The notes under the pieces: model-generated
What the model saw: only the letters and a program-made list of their open reading frames with translations
What the model was told of the DNA's origin: nothing
Databases searched by the model: none
Assembly (NCBI GenBank): GCA_029378245.1
Contig: JARKIF010000105.1
Coordinates: 1 to 64,000, forward strand
Origin: Roridomyces roridus
Taxonomy: Eukaryota; Basidiomycota; Agaricomycetes; Agaricales; Mycenaceae
Reading direction: 5' to 3'
Length of the DNA stretch: 64,000 nucleotides
Shown: positions 12,301-21,936 of the stretch, one piece after another
Position numbering within the stretch: the first letter of the stretch is position 1
How the letters are laid out: every line of letters begins with the position of its first letter
Position numbers and translations under genes: made by a program

Positions 12301-12660
12301 TTCTCCAAGAGTGCTGGACACAGAACCTGACAGAACGCCCCTCGACCGAGGAAATTGTGCAGAGGCTTATTGGTCCATTGATCCAAGCTGCGAATTCGCA
12401 ATGCGAAACGGACTGGGACCCCAAATCCAGCTCGAGATTCAGACGCGCGTTGCAGGTTGATTCTTTTGTGGCAGTGCCGTCAGTGGCTCGAATGGAACAG
12501 ATACTGTTTGGCGATGGTGCGTATTCACCTGCAATCCATTTACAGTTCTAACGTCGGAGTAGAGATCGCGGAAGGCGAGTCACCCCCACCGGTAAAGCCT
12601 ACTACTAAGACTTTCGTTAGCCTGCGCAATATGCTTCCCCCTGACCAAATCCTTCTGTGA
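9321..12660 (+). CDS. TKL-type protein kinase with long unrecognised N-terminal region, copy 1
   Basis: Multi-exon gene. The start at 9321 gives MEDPPSRLSPSELDGLPP. A region of about 600 residues with no family I know comes first; recognisable blocks shared with copy 2 are VWFIWHVI, SLRDIQSIPWRA.CKC and PWPLILWV. Intron 9935-9982 is well supported by alignment to copy 2. The kinase domain follows: glycine loop VAAGGFGDVWKG, VAIK-type lysine in VCVKVM, HPNLLPFYGVY, catalytic loop IVHGDLKA (HGD in place of HRD, common in fungal TKL-like kinases), magnesium motif VDFGLASL and GTARYQAPELL, then ILTGKVPFF. Catalytic residues look intact. The end is uncertain: the frame stops at 12660 (PPDQILL), but an intron there may lead toward a charged tail ending near 12880. 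Likely a cytoplasmic Ser/Thr kinase; substrate unknown. Confidence 0.8.
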
Positions 12661-12880
12661 GTTCTTCGACATTGTGTAACATCGACTGATCATCCAAATA
12701 GCCTCGACCGAGCTTGACAAGGGCGACACGTCGCTGAAAAGGAAGCACCCGCATGATTGTCTCTTCGAAGACCTACAAAACGTGTTGCCCGGCGATGCAG
12801 AGGAGCGTCTTCCAGTGCGCCAACGGCTTGCGGTGCAATCCAATGAAGACTCTTCTGCAACCTCCGACTCAGAGGAGTAG

Positions 12881-13204
12881 AAACCCGGGGTGATTTCCAA
12901 ATTTTCACTTGGTAAAGAATAGGCTCGGACCAGCCCTTTCTGTGTCATCTGCAATACCTAGCAGAAAGCAATTTCTCCCCCACAAAAGTACCAAGAGAGA
13001 TTGGCTCGAGTCTACTAGGTAAAGAAATGTTTGAGCTATATAATAATGGGCAGCTGGCAAAAGGGAAAAAAAATGGCAGTAAAGAAAATGTATATTCTGC
13101 ACGGGGAAAAAATCTAAACAGAAAAGCCGCGTCCCCGCCGACACATCCGCGCCGCTTCCTGTACTGGCTTTCGGCTGTTCCTCGCGAGGACCGTTCTAAA
13201 TCAA
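12881..13204. other. Intergenic, no gene seen
   Basis: AT-rich stretch downstream of kinase copy 1, including a homopurine patch around 13060-13090. Nothing recognisable as a gene. Confidence 0.4.
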
Positions 13205-13390
13205 AGAAGTCTTGGAGGCGGTCCTTTTTACTCCCGATTGTCGAGTCCCGCATTGCCGTTCACCGATCGAACAGGCATTAATCGATGAACCAGCTTATCG
13301 AACGCTGGAGAGGGATTGTCGGCACCACAATGGCAAGCTGGAGCAAACAACACAACGCCATCGTCCCAATTTGGGAATTTCTTCAAAAAC
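13205..13390. repeat. Dispersed repeat, copy A
   Basis: The left part (gtcttggaggcggtcct) and the right part (agcaaacaacacaacgcc, then gggaattt) both recur, in the same order, around 25928-26050, with a shorter middle there. No coding potential seen; probably a diverged transposon remnant. Confidence 0.5.
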
Positions 13391-13492
13391 CAGCGGTGTC
13401 AGAAACCTGACGGCTAGATATCGATTCTTGATAGTACAGCTCAGTGTTTAATTTATACAAGGTTGTTTGCGTACGATATATATTGTCTGTTC

Positions 13493-15151
13493 TCAAAGCG
13501 GTCGCCATCCCTCCCCCTCCACGTCTACAGGCCACTTGAGCGAGTCCCGCTCCTGTGGCGCGCGGCGGTGATCGTGATCGTGATCCACGCTAGATTCCGA
13601 CCGCCATCGTCCCCGGCCACCCACACCATCCACGGCACCTTCGTCCACATCCTTGCCGGCGTCGGCGTCAGGATCAAACCGCCCGACACCCACCCAGCCT
13701 CCATCCACATCCACATCCGAATCAGACGACGATTCCTCCGACTCGAGATCCTGCTGACGCGAAACTAGCGCCTCGCGGTCTTCCCTCCTGGGCCTTACGG
13801 GGTCCCCAAAAGGCGACTCCGGCAGGCGTAGCGAGTTGAGGCTACCCAGGAGGGCATGCACGCTTTCAGGCCGTGTGCGGCCCGTACGTCCAGTTGAAGG
13901 CGGAGGTGGAGACGGCCGAAGTGAATTCGACCTCGTAAGCCGCGTTTGGCTCGCAGGCGACTCGAAAGGAGACTGCGTGGGAGCCAAGTTGAGGGATCGA
14001 GGTTTTGGCGGAGGCTTGGGCTTCTGGCGAGGGACGCGTTCGGGGGAGGCACGAAGGCGGGATTCGGAGGCTACAGACACCCGAGATGACGCTGAAGGTG
14101 GCGCCGATTTGCGATCGGGGTGTAAGGGTGGCGGCAGAGTGGTGTCGCGATAGGCATCGTCAAATGCTCTATTGAGGGAGGAGGAATTGGAACCCGCAAG
14201 TGCCACTTGCTCCAGAGAGCTCGTGCTCGGTGGAATGGATGAACGAGGTCTGCTTCGGCTGCCATCCGAAGACGAGGACGACAAGTACTCTGTTTCGGAT
14301 GTCGCCGCCGCCGGTGCTGGACGAGGGGTGCTCGAAGTGCTCCGAAGAACCTGTAAAACGCGCTCTTGTTCGAGACGCGCCTGTCCCTGTTTCATCCATT
14401 GGCCTGTTTTGGACGCCTGGAGACTCTGTTTCATCAGGGTAGAGGTGATGTGTCCAGTGAGGGGTTTAGGCGGACTCGAAGAGCGGGGAGGCAGTGGTGG
14501 GTGTCGTGGGGGTGGTAAGGGAGCCGCAGCAGGCGCTGGGGCTTTGCGTGGAGGAAGAATCGGAGCAGAGGGGGATGATGGCATGGTTTTCGAGCGCGCT
14601 AGGGTTGGTGTTGGAGGAAGAAATGGATTATGGCGCTGCGGTGTTCGAGATGGAGGAGGCGCTGGTACCTCCTCCTTGGGTGCTTGGATTTGCGGTGCTG
14701 CAGCTGCGGAGGCAGGCACGGAAGTGACTGCGGACTCGGGATGCACTACAGAGGAGGATTGGAGTCGAATCTCAGAAGACGGCCGAGCAACACACCTTGT
14801 ATGAACGCCAAAGCTCTGTCCACGTCTTTGCCCGCCTCGACATGCAACACGAGGCGCAGCACGGCAAAGAATTCGCCACCATTTAACGAGTCTTTCGAGG
14901 GAAAGAGAGCCATGATCTACAGAGTACAGTGTCAGACATCTCCATAGAAGGTTACCCCAGCATACCCGGTCTATCGTGGCGGAAGGGATAGCAGGATAGC
15001 GTCCGCGCAGCCAGGCGCGGACTTCGCGAGTGGTCAGGATCTGAGCCTCAGGATCGTCACAGTCGGCGTCGAGAAGGGAGCCGAGGTTTTCTGTGAACAG
15101 AGTGTATTCTGCATCGTTGAGGGCTGATGAGTGGAGAGCGAGAGGTCGCAT
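13493..15151 (-). CDS. Proline-rich protein with EH/EF-hand-like N-terminal domain
   Basis: The start at 15151 gives MRPLALHSSALNDAEYTLF. After removing introns near 14907-14955 and 14746-14796 the first ~105 residues read as one helical unit (LGSLLDADCDDPEAQILTTR, YPAIPSATIDR, IMALFPSKDSLNGGEFFAVL, LVLHVEAGKDVDRALAFIQ). This resembles the Eps15-homology (EH) fold found in endocytic proteins. The remaining ~400 residues are disordered and rich in Pro, Ser and Arg, with an NPF tripeptide (RHNPFLPP), the classical EH ligand, and poly-proline stretches suited to SH3 binding. The tail is acidic with DVDVDGGW. A role in actin or endocytic scaffolding is inference from composition. It lies between the two kinase copies on the opposite strand. 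Confidence 0.65.
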   Translation of the reverse strand: MRPLALHSSALNDAEYTLFTENLGSLLDADCDDPEAQILTTREVRAWLRGRYPAIPSATIDRVCWGNLLWRCLTLYSVDHGSLSLERLVKWWRILCRAAPRVACRGGQRRGQSFGVHTRCVARPSSEIRLQSSSVVHPESAVTSVPASAAAAPQIQAPKEEVPAPPPSRTPQRHNPFLPPTPTLARSKTMPSSPSAPILPPRKAPAPAAAPLPPPRHPPLPPRSSSPPKPLTGHITSTLMKQSLQASKTGQWMKQGQARLEQERVLQVLRSTSSTPRPAPAAATSETEYLSSSSSDGSRSRPRSSIPPSTSSLEQVALAGSNSSSLNRAFDDAYRDTTLPPPLHPDRKSAPPSASSRVSVASESRLRASPERVPRQKPKPPPKPRSLNLAPTQSPFESPASQTRLTRSNSLRPSPPPPSTGRTGRTRPESVHALLGSLNSLRLPESPFGDPVRPRREDREALVSRQQDLESEESSSDSDVDVDGGWVGVGRFDPDADAGKDVDEGAVDGVGGRGRWRSESSVDHDHDHRRAPQERDSLKWPVDVEGEGWRPL

Positions 15152-15414
15152 AGACTGAAGCCTGTTGGAAGCCTGAGGAGACCAAGGCGTTTACACGTGA
15201 TGTCCCGGTTGACACCACAAGTCTGACACACACCGCCTTGGCGCCCAACAAGGCCCAACATTTGCGCCAGTGGCTCACAACCGTGGCAAGCATCCGGCGG
15301 CGATCCTAACTCGAGCGGAAAACACAGAAAATATTCGCAGTTGACGGTTGTGTCACCGTAACGTCCTAGTTCCTAATCGAGTCCCGAGAAAGCTGGTACC
15401 CCACTCGTCTACAA

Positions 15415-15840
15415 CTCTGATAAAAAGAAGCCCACCTCAAATCCCGCGAGTTCCAACGACGTGCGCGGTCACGGTCCATTGCCGCGATATGCGCGCCCCT
15501 CCGGCCATTCCGTCTGCACGTCTCGAGGCCGCGTTGCCCAATAAATGTTGGTCCGACACCATTTTCGGTGAGCGGCCGCAGCTCTGACATTCCAACTCCC
15601 GACGCGACTTTAAAAGATGCTTCTACTCCTCAGTCTCAAAAAACGCAAATGATCCCTCAAGCTCCGACGCCCGGTCAGCAACATCTTGAATCCGAGAGGT
15701 ACGCCCAACGGCGAGTCGGCGCAAACCATCCACAAGCCCACGCCGAGGTTCCCGACTCGATCGAGGGGCCAGGCATTGAAATTGAGACTCCATCTACTCT
15801 CATGCCGATTATTTCAGGCTCAATCCAGTGCAGAAGCGGC
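15415..15840 (+). pseudogene. F-box gene remnants (two adjoining pieces)
   Basis: Around 15630-15835 the order of phrases follows exon 3 of the F-box gene at 3967-4212: ctcaagctccgacgccc, gaatccgagaggtacgccc, cccgactcgatcgaggg, gccgattatttcaggctc, corresponding to ctcgaactccgacgccc, gaatcgcagcgctacgctcc, cccgactcggtcgaagg, gcggattacttctggccc. A second piece around 15415-15450 (tgataaaaagaagcccacct) matches the remnant at 21092. All frames are broken. Confidence 0.7.
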
Positions 15841-16071
15841 TTACTTTCTCCGTACTACACAAGACAGGCCGTCAAGCACGGCCGCAGGCAGAGCTCGGTA
15901 GTCAGTATTTCTGGCGAATTCCGCGAACGTTTCTCGACCGAGGGAATGCCTTGCACCAAGTTGTGAGTAGCATTTAAATACCCGCACATCAACCGCAAAT
16001 AGGCATTGCGACTCTGCCCTGGGCCTGCCCTCCTTCCCACTCTTCGGGGAGACGCGATCAGGAGTGTAACA

Positions 16072-16105
16072 GCGAGTCTACATGCAGCACTGCATGTAGA
16101 CTCGC
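16072..16105. repeat. Perfect 16-bp palindrome with 2-nt spacer
   Basis: gcgagtctacatgcag at 16072-16087 is followed by ca and then its exact inverse, ctgcatgtagactcgc, at 16090-16105. It sits 103 bp upstream of the start codon of kinase copy 2, inside its probable promoter or 5' leader. As DNA it could be a dimeric transcription factor site; in RNA it would fold into a strong hairpin. Confidence 0.85.
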
Positions 16106-16207
16106 CGATGCCGGACCTGAGACCGCCGCCACAGCCTTCTTTGATGAGTACTTCTTCCATGTTGTGCCGCCCTTCCCGGGCCTTCCCTGACTGCACCTCA
16201 CATTCCA

Positions 16208-19200
16208 ATGGAGGATCGTCCAACTCTCTCTCAGCTTGACGGCTCGAACGTCGAAGGCGTCAAATACCGAGCGTGGTTCATTCGACATGTAATTGGTGTC
16301 GTCTCTCAGCGTCCCGCCGATAGCCAGCGCATACCGTGCCGGCGTATGCTCGAGGGGTTGGAGCAGACAGATTTATGGATGTGGGAAGACGAACTGGATG
16401 AAAAGTACCTCAAAACTCTCAATCTATCCGCCACGAATGCATGGCCTGGAGATTTACAATGGGAGGAGGTTTCTAACGCGCTGCAGGTGCGCGAATCGGT
16501 GCATAGATGCGGACCTTCCGAGCGAGGACGATCTCTTGCTCATCTATCACCGCCCGAAAGGGTTCGTGTCATAGCTTGGTTCATAACGGTGTCCGTGGGG
16601 TCCAGGGGCGGCAGGGTCGAGGACCTTATCTCTCGGTGGGCCAGCGCGTCGTTAATCCCACAAGAGCAAGCGGAACCTTGCTGCGTGTATTGCAATCTTC
16701 CAAACGCTGTCTTGCGTTCATGGACGCAGACCATGACGCACGTCTACTCTCTTTACGACATTAGGTCCATCCCTTGGCGCGCCCAGTGCAAATGCCTGCA
16801 AAAGTGAGCCTGCCGTCTCACAATCCTGGATGTTTCTAATTATTTCAGAGAGCTTGCATACTTCTTGAGAGATTCGATCTACATCCATCCATTGAGGCGG
16901 CAAGAGAATCCAGCGGCACTTGCCTTCATCTACGAACTAGCCGTCCCCCCTTGGCCACTTATTCTCTGGGTGGTTTTCTGCACCTCGGCCGACAAGGTTA
17001 TTCAACCTGGTTCTTTCGCCGCATTTTTGGATTTTCTTCGGTCTCCGACTACCCACGATATCGTCATCTGGGACGATCAGGACACTTCCTTCTTGTTCCG
17101 AATTCTCGTGTCCCACTACGAGAATCTGGATCCCAGTCCGTCAATATACTCGGCTTGGCGCACATATCTTTACGACTCGGGAATCACTCCCAATGCCTGG
17201 GTTGTGGTGCGCAACGTGACTTATGTCCCTGAGCGTTCACGAGGCGCTGGGCCGGAAGCTGCCGATCTGAATAAGCGGCTATGCGCCCTTTTGCTCGCCC
17301 TTTCACCCGACACCATCACCACCGTGACAGATCCGCCCTTTCTCGCTCCTCTCCAAGTTCATATGCACGAGGAACCGTTTTGTCGTGTGGCACAAATCAA
17401 CGGCCAGCTGGAGAGCGAGGAATTTGTGCTCGATTTCGAGCGTGTCGAATCTTGGAATGCCGCAAACGTCGAGCAATGGCTAGTTCAATGCGGTCACCAA
17501 CGGAGCTACGCACCGTTGCTCGCAAAATCGAATACAAGTCCGCTCAAGAGATTGGAATACCTGTCGATTATTGCTCGATGCACTGTCTCTCAGGCATGTA
17601 CGATTCTGACTACCTGATCAGCCACTGAACAATTGCACCAGAATCTACTCGCGTACACTTTCATTACTTTACTTCAGCATCCAGCCAGCGACAAGTACGC
17701 CTTTACTCTTCATGTCGGCAAAATATATGCTCATTCGAGCGTTCAGAGATTTGCACGAGTTGTACCAAACGGCGGCCTACTGGGCAAACCAAGCCGAACT
17801 CGAATGTCTCATAGGATATTCATCGATCCTGAGTACATTGCTCGATTTTCTGAAGCGATCGTACAACGGGGCAAGTCTCTTCCTTGTTGTGTATATTCTC
17901 CCTCATCTTCGAATTCACAGACAAGTTCCATTGATTCGCACGCGATTTCAAAAGACGTGTGTAGACTTTTAAAGGACGACTTTCAAGTTGTCGCTGTTCG
18001 TCTCGTCAGGCTTCTCGGTTATCAGGATCTGCGCAAGGAGTTTTTGGCATCCCGAGATGAGAATGCGCAAGCGTTGGTTGATCTTTTGCAACACGTGAGT
18101 GCGGCGCGCTGTACCGAGATGAATGCTCAGCGTCAATTCAACAGCTACTCGATCAAGAACAATTCGTGGCGATTCGGCCAGTTCTCTTTGAGGCATTGTG
18201 CCGACTCTCGGATAATTCCGGGTTGCATCCGGCGTGCTTTGCTCTCACCGACTTGCAAAAGGTCGGACATCAAGTGGCTGCTGGAGGCTTCGGCGATGTG
18301 TGGAAGGGATTCGTGCGCGAGCAGAGTGTCTCCGTCAAGGTCATGAGATTGTTTCAAGAATCCGATGTCCAGGCAGTCTTGAAGGTTTGCACTGTTACTC
18401 GCGTTTTCTCCACCTCAAACTTTGCTCCCAGGAATTTCGCCGCGAAGCCCTTATCTGGCGGCAACTATGTCATCCTAACCTACTGCCTTTTTATGGCGTT
18501 TATTATCTGGAAAACAGGCTCTGTATTGTCTCCCCGTGGATGGACAACGGCAATATTCTTGAATATGTAAAGAAGAATTCGCCGAGCACCGATCGGCAGC
18601 TTTCTTTGGTGTGTTCATTTCGAGGAATGTTTCTGCTACTTCACACATGCCGTTCTTCAGATGTTAGACGTAGCTCTTGGCGTTGAATATCTCCATAATA
18701 ATCGGATAGTACACGGGGACTTGAAAGCGGTGAGCCCAAGTACTCGCCATATTTGGTTTTCAACTAACAGCCAACGTAGATCAACATCTTGGTCACTCCC
18801 TCGCACCGGGCGTGCATAGTTGATTTCGGTCTCTCCGGCCTCGCAGAATCGATCACGTTGCGGTTTACCCACACAACTGCAAGTATGCGAGGAGGAACTG
18901 CGCGCTACCAAGCCCCGGAGCTACTCAACGCGAGCCGCAGCCATTATGGGTCAGACGTATACGCGTATGCCCACGTTTGCTATGAGGTGACTTGATCGAA
19001 CCAAAACTCTTGCTTTCCTTTAACTGATTATTATTGTAGATTCTGACGGGAAAAGTCCCATTCTTTGATATATTCAACGATGCCGCTGTCATATTCAAGA
19101 TTCTCGACGGCTTCAAGCCTGAACGACTGGAAGAGTGTCGAGGCTCGCCAGTATTGGACGAACTATGGAAACTCCTCCAAGATTGCTGGGAAACGAATTT

Positions 19201-19451
19201 CGAGGAGCGCCCCACTGCCACCGAAATCGTACAGAGGCTCGCCGGACCTTCGATCCAGGCTGTGACCACACACTCTGAAACGGACTGGGACGAGAAATTC
19301 AGTTCAAAATTTCGCCGTTCATTGCAAGTTGATTCTCTTATGCCATCAACAACTCGAATGGAAAGCATATTATTTGGCGATGGTATGTTCTCTCTTTCTG
19401 TGTTTTCACGATTCTCAATTCACAATAGAAGATGGCGAGTTCATGCTTTGA
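16208..19451 (+). CDS. TKL-type protein kinase with long unrecognised N-terminal region, copy 2
   Basis: Paralog of the gene at 9321 with the same order of blocks and comparable intron positions. The start at 16208 gives MEDRPTLSQLDGSNVEGVK. Shared N-terminal landmarks are YRAWFIRHVIGVV, YDIRSIPWRAQCKC and PWPLILWVVF. An intron beginning near 18094 joins LLQH to LLDQEQFVAIRPVLFEAL. The kinase core has VAAGGFGDVWKG, VSVKVM, LPFYGVYYLE, VHGDLKA, VDFGLSGLAES, GTARYQAPELL, ILTGKVPFFDI and RPTATEIVQRL, so Lys, HGD and DFG are present. After a last intron (ending 19428) it ends FGDEDGEFML at 19451. No signal peptide or membrane segment seen. One region around 17690-17760 needs a very short intron or a frame change in both copies, so the middle of the model is less certain. 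Confidence 0.8.
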
Positions 19452-20355
19452 ATGCTCTTTCGAACAAGTCTGACGGAACAAACTTCGTTCAGCTTCTGCA
19501 GCACCTTCTGCATTTCATCCGTCGCATTCAGTTGTAGCGATTCCGCAGTTGATATCACAGAATCCTATCAAATTTGATGGCGGCGGTGCTCGGCTCCCTT
19601 TGATCACAACAAACATTGCCGAGACATGCCGTTCACCACAAAATATCGCAAGTCCCTCAGCGCGCGTCATTGAGCAACATGCAGGAAATATCATTGCATC
19701 ACACTACTACATTACAAGCTGTCCGCGGGCTGCGTCGTCTCGTGCGGAGAATAGCGTCGACAGTGCTAAGCGGGCGGGCAAGGAACAAGTACACTGCTCG
19801 GGGACAGGGAGCGTACTTGACTTGGCAGCGGCGGCGCAAGTGAAGGGAATCCGATAGACGACGATATCGCAAATGCCGCATAGGTGAGGAAACGGAGCAG
19901 AGCATGGCGAGGTATCACACACGCCGAGACATCTGGCATATCATCGCTCCACCTGAGCCCCAACCTCGCCCAATGGCACGAAATCGTGTCGCGGAACATA
20001 TGGGACTAAATGGTCAATGGCGAGCATCTAGAACGGCGTGGATGACACACCTAGCACCTCCGGGGCTCGAGCGCGTACTGTAGTCTGTGAGCCATTGAGT
20101 CACTGTCGGTCAGCTTCGCGCGAGTTACAGGCCTCCGAGCCACGGTGAGAGCAGAAGAGACACGGCGTGCTGCAGCGGGATGATGAACGACAGGACAGGC
20201 GGGCGCAGTGAGGGTCCAAGGAGAGAGGAGTGTGTTGTTGCTTGTTACGCTGACGTTGCGCTGACGACACTTGTCGGCACCGCTGATTGCGATCGACAGG
20301 TGCCGCGTGGGCCGGTATCAATTCTTCCAGATCACATTTGATATCAACTGCGGAA
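19452..20355. other. Gene-free stretch
   Basis: Frames here are short and without recognisable motifs. The 3' half leads into the STE11-like fragment without the SAM domain or other N-terminal parts expected of a full MAPKKK. Confidence 0.4.
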
Positions 20356-20885
20356 ATGCAAAAGTGGTCGCATTCCGTCTCTGATCGTGTCTTTATTTTT
20401 GTCACCGCTGACTCGGACCGGTTTGTGAATGTCGATATCAGCAATGCTACCAACCCAGCTTGGATTCGCGAGTGTGTGTTTACCAAGGTGCGCCTCCTTT
20501 TTTTCGACTTTTGAGCTGCCCTCAATCTGCATAGCTCAATATATTCGACGACGAGGATCAGCGGCAATTTTCCATATATCGCACCGAGGTTGGCCGTTTT
20601 GCCATTGGCCAGGCCCTGACCGACGAAAAACTCTTCGAGCTTTGTCGTGAGGTGGGGGACGACAAAGGCACTCTCAAACTCCTCGTCTCCATCTCGTCGG
20701 CCCGTGTGCATGAGGCTCCGAGTCTGCCCCATCACCCTGCTGCCTCCCCCTCCATTCCCTTCGATCCATTTCCCCCACTCCAGCCCAAACAATCTCCCTC
20801 TCGCAGTAACAGTGTTGTTTCGCCTATTACGAGCGAAAACCTCGTTGCCGATGTTTCAGGGCGCTACGAGGCTGATTACGAGTGA
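20356..20885 (+). CDS. Solo Ras-binding/RA-like domain related to STE11 MAPKKK
   Basis: The ATG at 20356 gives MQKWSHSVSDRVFIFVTADS. Intron 20488-20534 joins NPAWIRECVFTK to LNIFDDEDQRQFSIYRTEVG, continuing RFAIGQALTDEKLFELC and GDDKGTLKLLVS. These blocks match, as I know the family, the Ras-association domain of fungal STE11/Byr2 MAP kinase kinase kinases. A full STE11 has a SAM domain before and a kinase domain after it; neither is present. The frame ends SGRYEADYE after a short Pro/Ser-rich tail, giving about 160 aa. It may be a pseudogene fragment, or an expressed domain able to bind Ras without signalling. Intron and frame are intact, which argues against old decay. Confidence 0.6.
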
Positions 20886-21089
20886 AACCGTTCTCAGGCC
20901 CAGCTTGCATAATCTCCCAATGTCAGCCTCGTAGATGAATAAAACTTGAGATACCTAGGCAAATTTTCATCTAGCCCACTGCCGGCCACTGTATGACAGT
21001 CACTATCACGATTCGCCCAACCGCGCAACGTTCGAGGACAACAATTCGACGCCGTCCTCCTGTATAGATGTGATGTACGTAGCGCTTGC

Positions 21090-21235
21090 GGCTCTGATAA
21101 AGAAAAAACGCGCCCCACCTCAAATCCCCCGACCTCCGACCTGTCAACCACTGTCGGGACTCTGGGCTCTGAATCGCAGCAAGCGATATACTTACGTCTC
21201 GGCAAGAGTGGTCATCTCTGGTCATCTGCAAACTC
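21090..21235 (+). pseudogene. F-box gene remnant
   Basis: ctgataaagaaaaaacgcg, then ccacctcaaatccc, gacctccgacctgtcaacca, and gctctgaatcgcagcaagcg parallel the F-box exon at 3967-4055 (aatctcaaatccctcg, aactccgacgccccgtaaac, catcgaatcgcagcgctacg). Frames are broken. The first part also matches the remnant at 15415. Confidence 0.6.
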
Positions 21236-21346
21236 ACTGGGATGACGGCGCTGCGAGGACAGATTAACTCAGGCCCATTTTGAGGAAGTGGCTGGTCGCT
21301 CAAAGGTTACTCGCCATTATACAGCGCAAGTGGAGATGCAGACGTC

Positions 21347-21883
21347 TAAGGCTGAAACCATATCGTTTCCGTTTGCAGATCTGGGCAAATCAAATGGAAA
21401 CGGTACGTAAACGTTTGTAAACCGTTTAAAAACTGTTTTCAAACGGTATCTGGAGTGGCACATAAAACCAGCCCACAACAAGGACCTACCTATGGGTGTT
21501 GAGTCCTCGGGTTAGTGTATGGTCACCATCTGGTTGTTGTCCAAGCCTGGGGGCTGTTCGGGGCTTTTTAATTACATGCCGGACCCTTGCCGGATGTCAC
21601 CTGGCATTCAGCCATGTCAATCAACGGGATCAGAAATGATCAGACACCTTGCCGGGGGTGGCCGGTCGACGGGGTACCCATTTGACATCCGAGGAACCGG
21701 GAATCACTGACAGCGGAGTCGCCAGTCCACGTCAAAAATGCCGCCTGGTAGGAGCTGGTATGTAACCATTTAAACCGTTTGTTTATCATCTGTTACCGTT
21801 TGCACTGACCCACAAATTAAACGGAAATGAAAACGGTTGAAACCGTTTGCAAACGTTTGCAAACGGAAATGATTGCAGCCCTA
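21347..21883. mobile_element. hAT-type non-autonomous element (MITE), 537 bp
   Basis: The left end taaggctgaaaccatatcg, followed by tttccgtttgca, is an imperfect inverse of the right end (inverse: tagggctgcaatcatttccg, then tttgcaaacg). The 8-bp word cagacgtc lies immediately outside both ends (21339-21346 and 21884-21891), the target-duplication size typical of hAT transposons. Both halves are full of aaacggt/accgttt subterminal repeats. No transposase frame is present. Confidence 0.8.
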
Positions 21884-21936
21884 CAGACGTCATGAGATTT
21901 TGGATGGCCGCAGTACACAACACCTAGACTCACTAC

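Noticed and set aside
20100..20792. Long minus-strand open frame opposite the STE11-like fragment.
   Set aside because: It is the antisense shadow of the plus-strand domain, which has a clear protein match and a proper intron.
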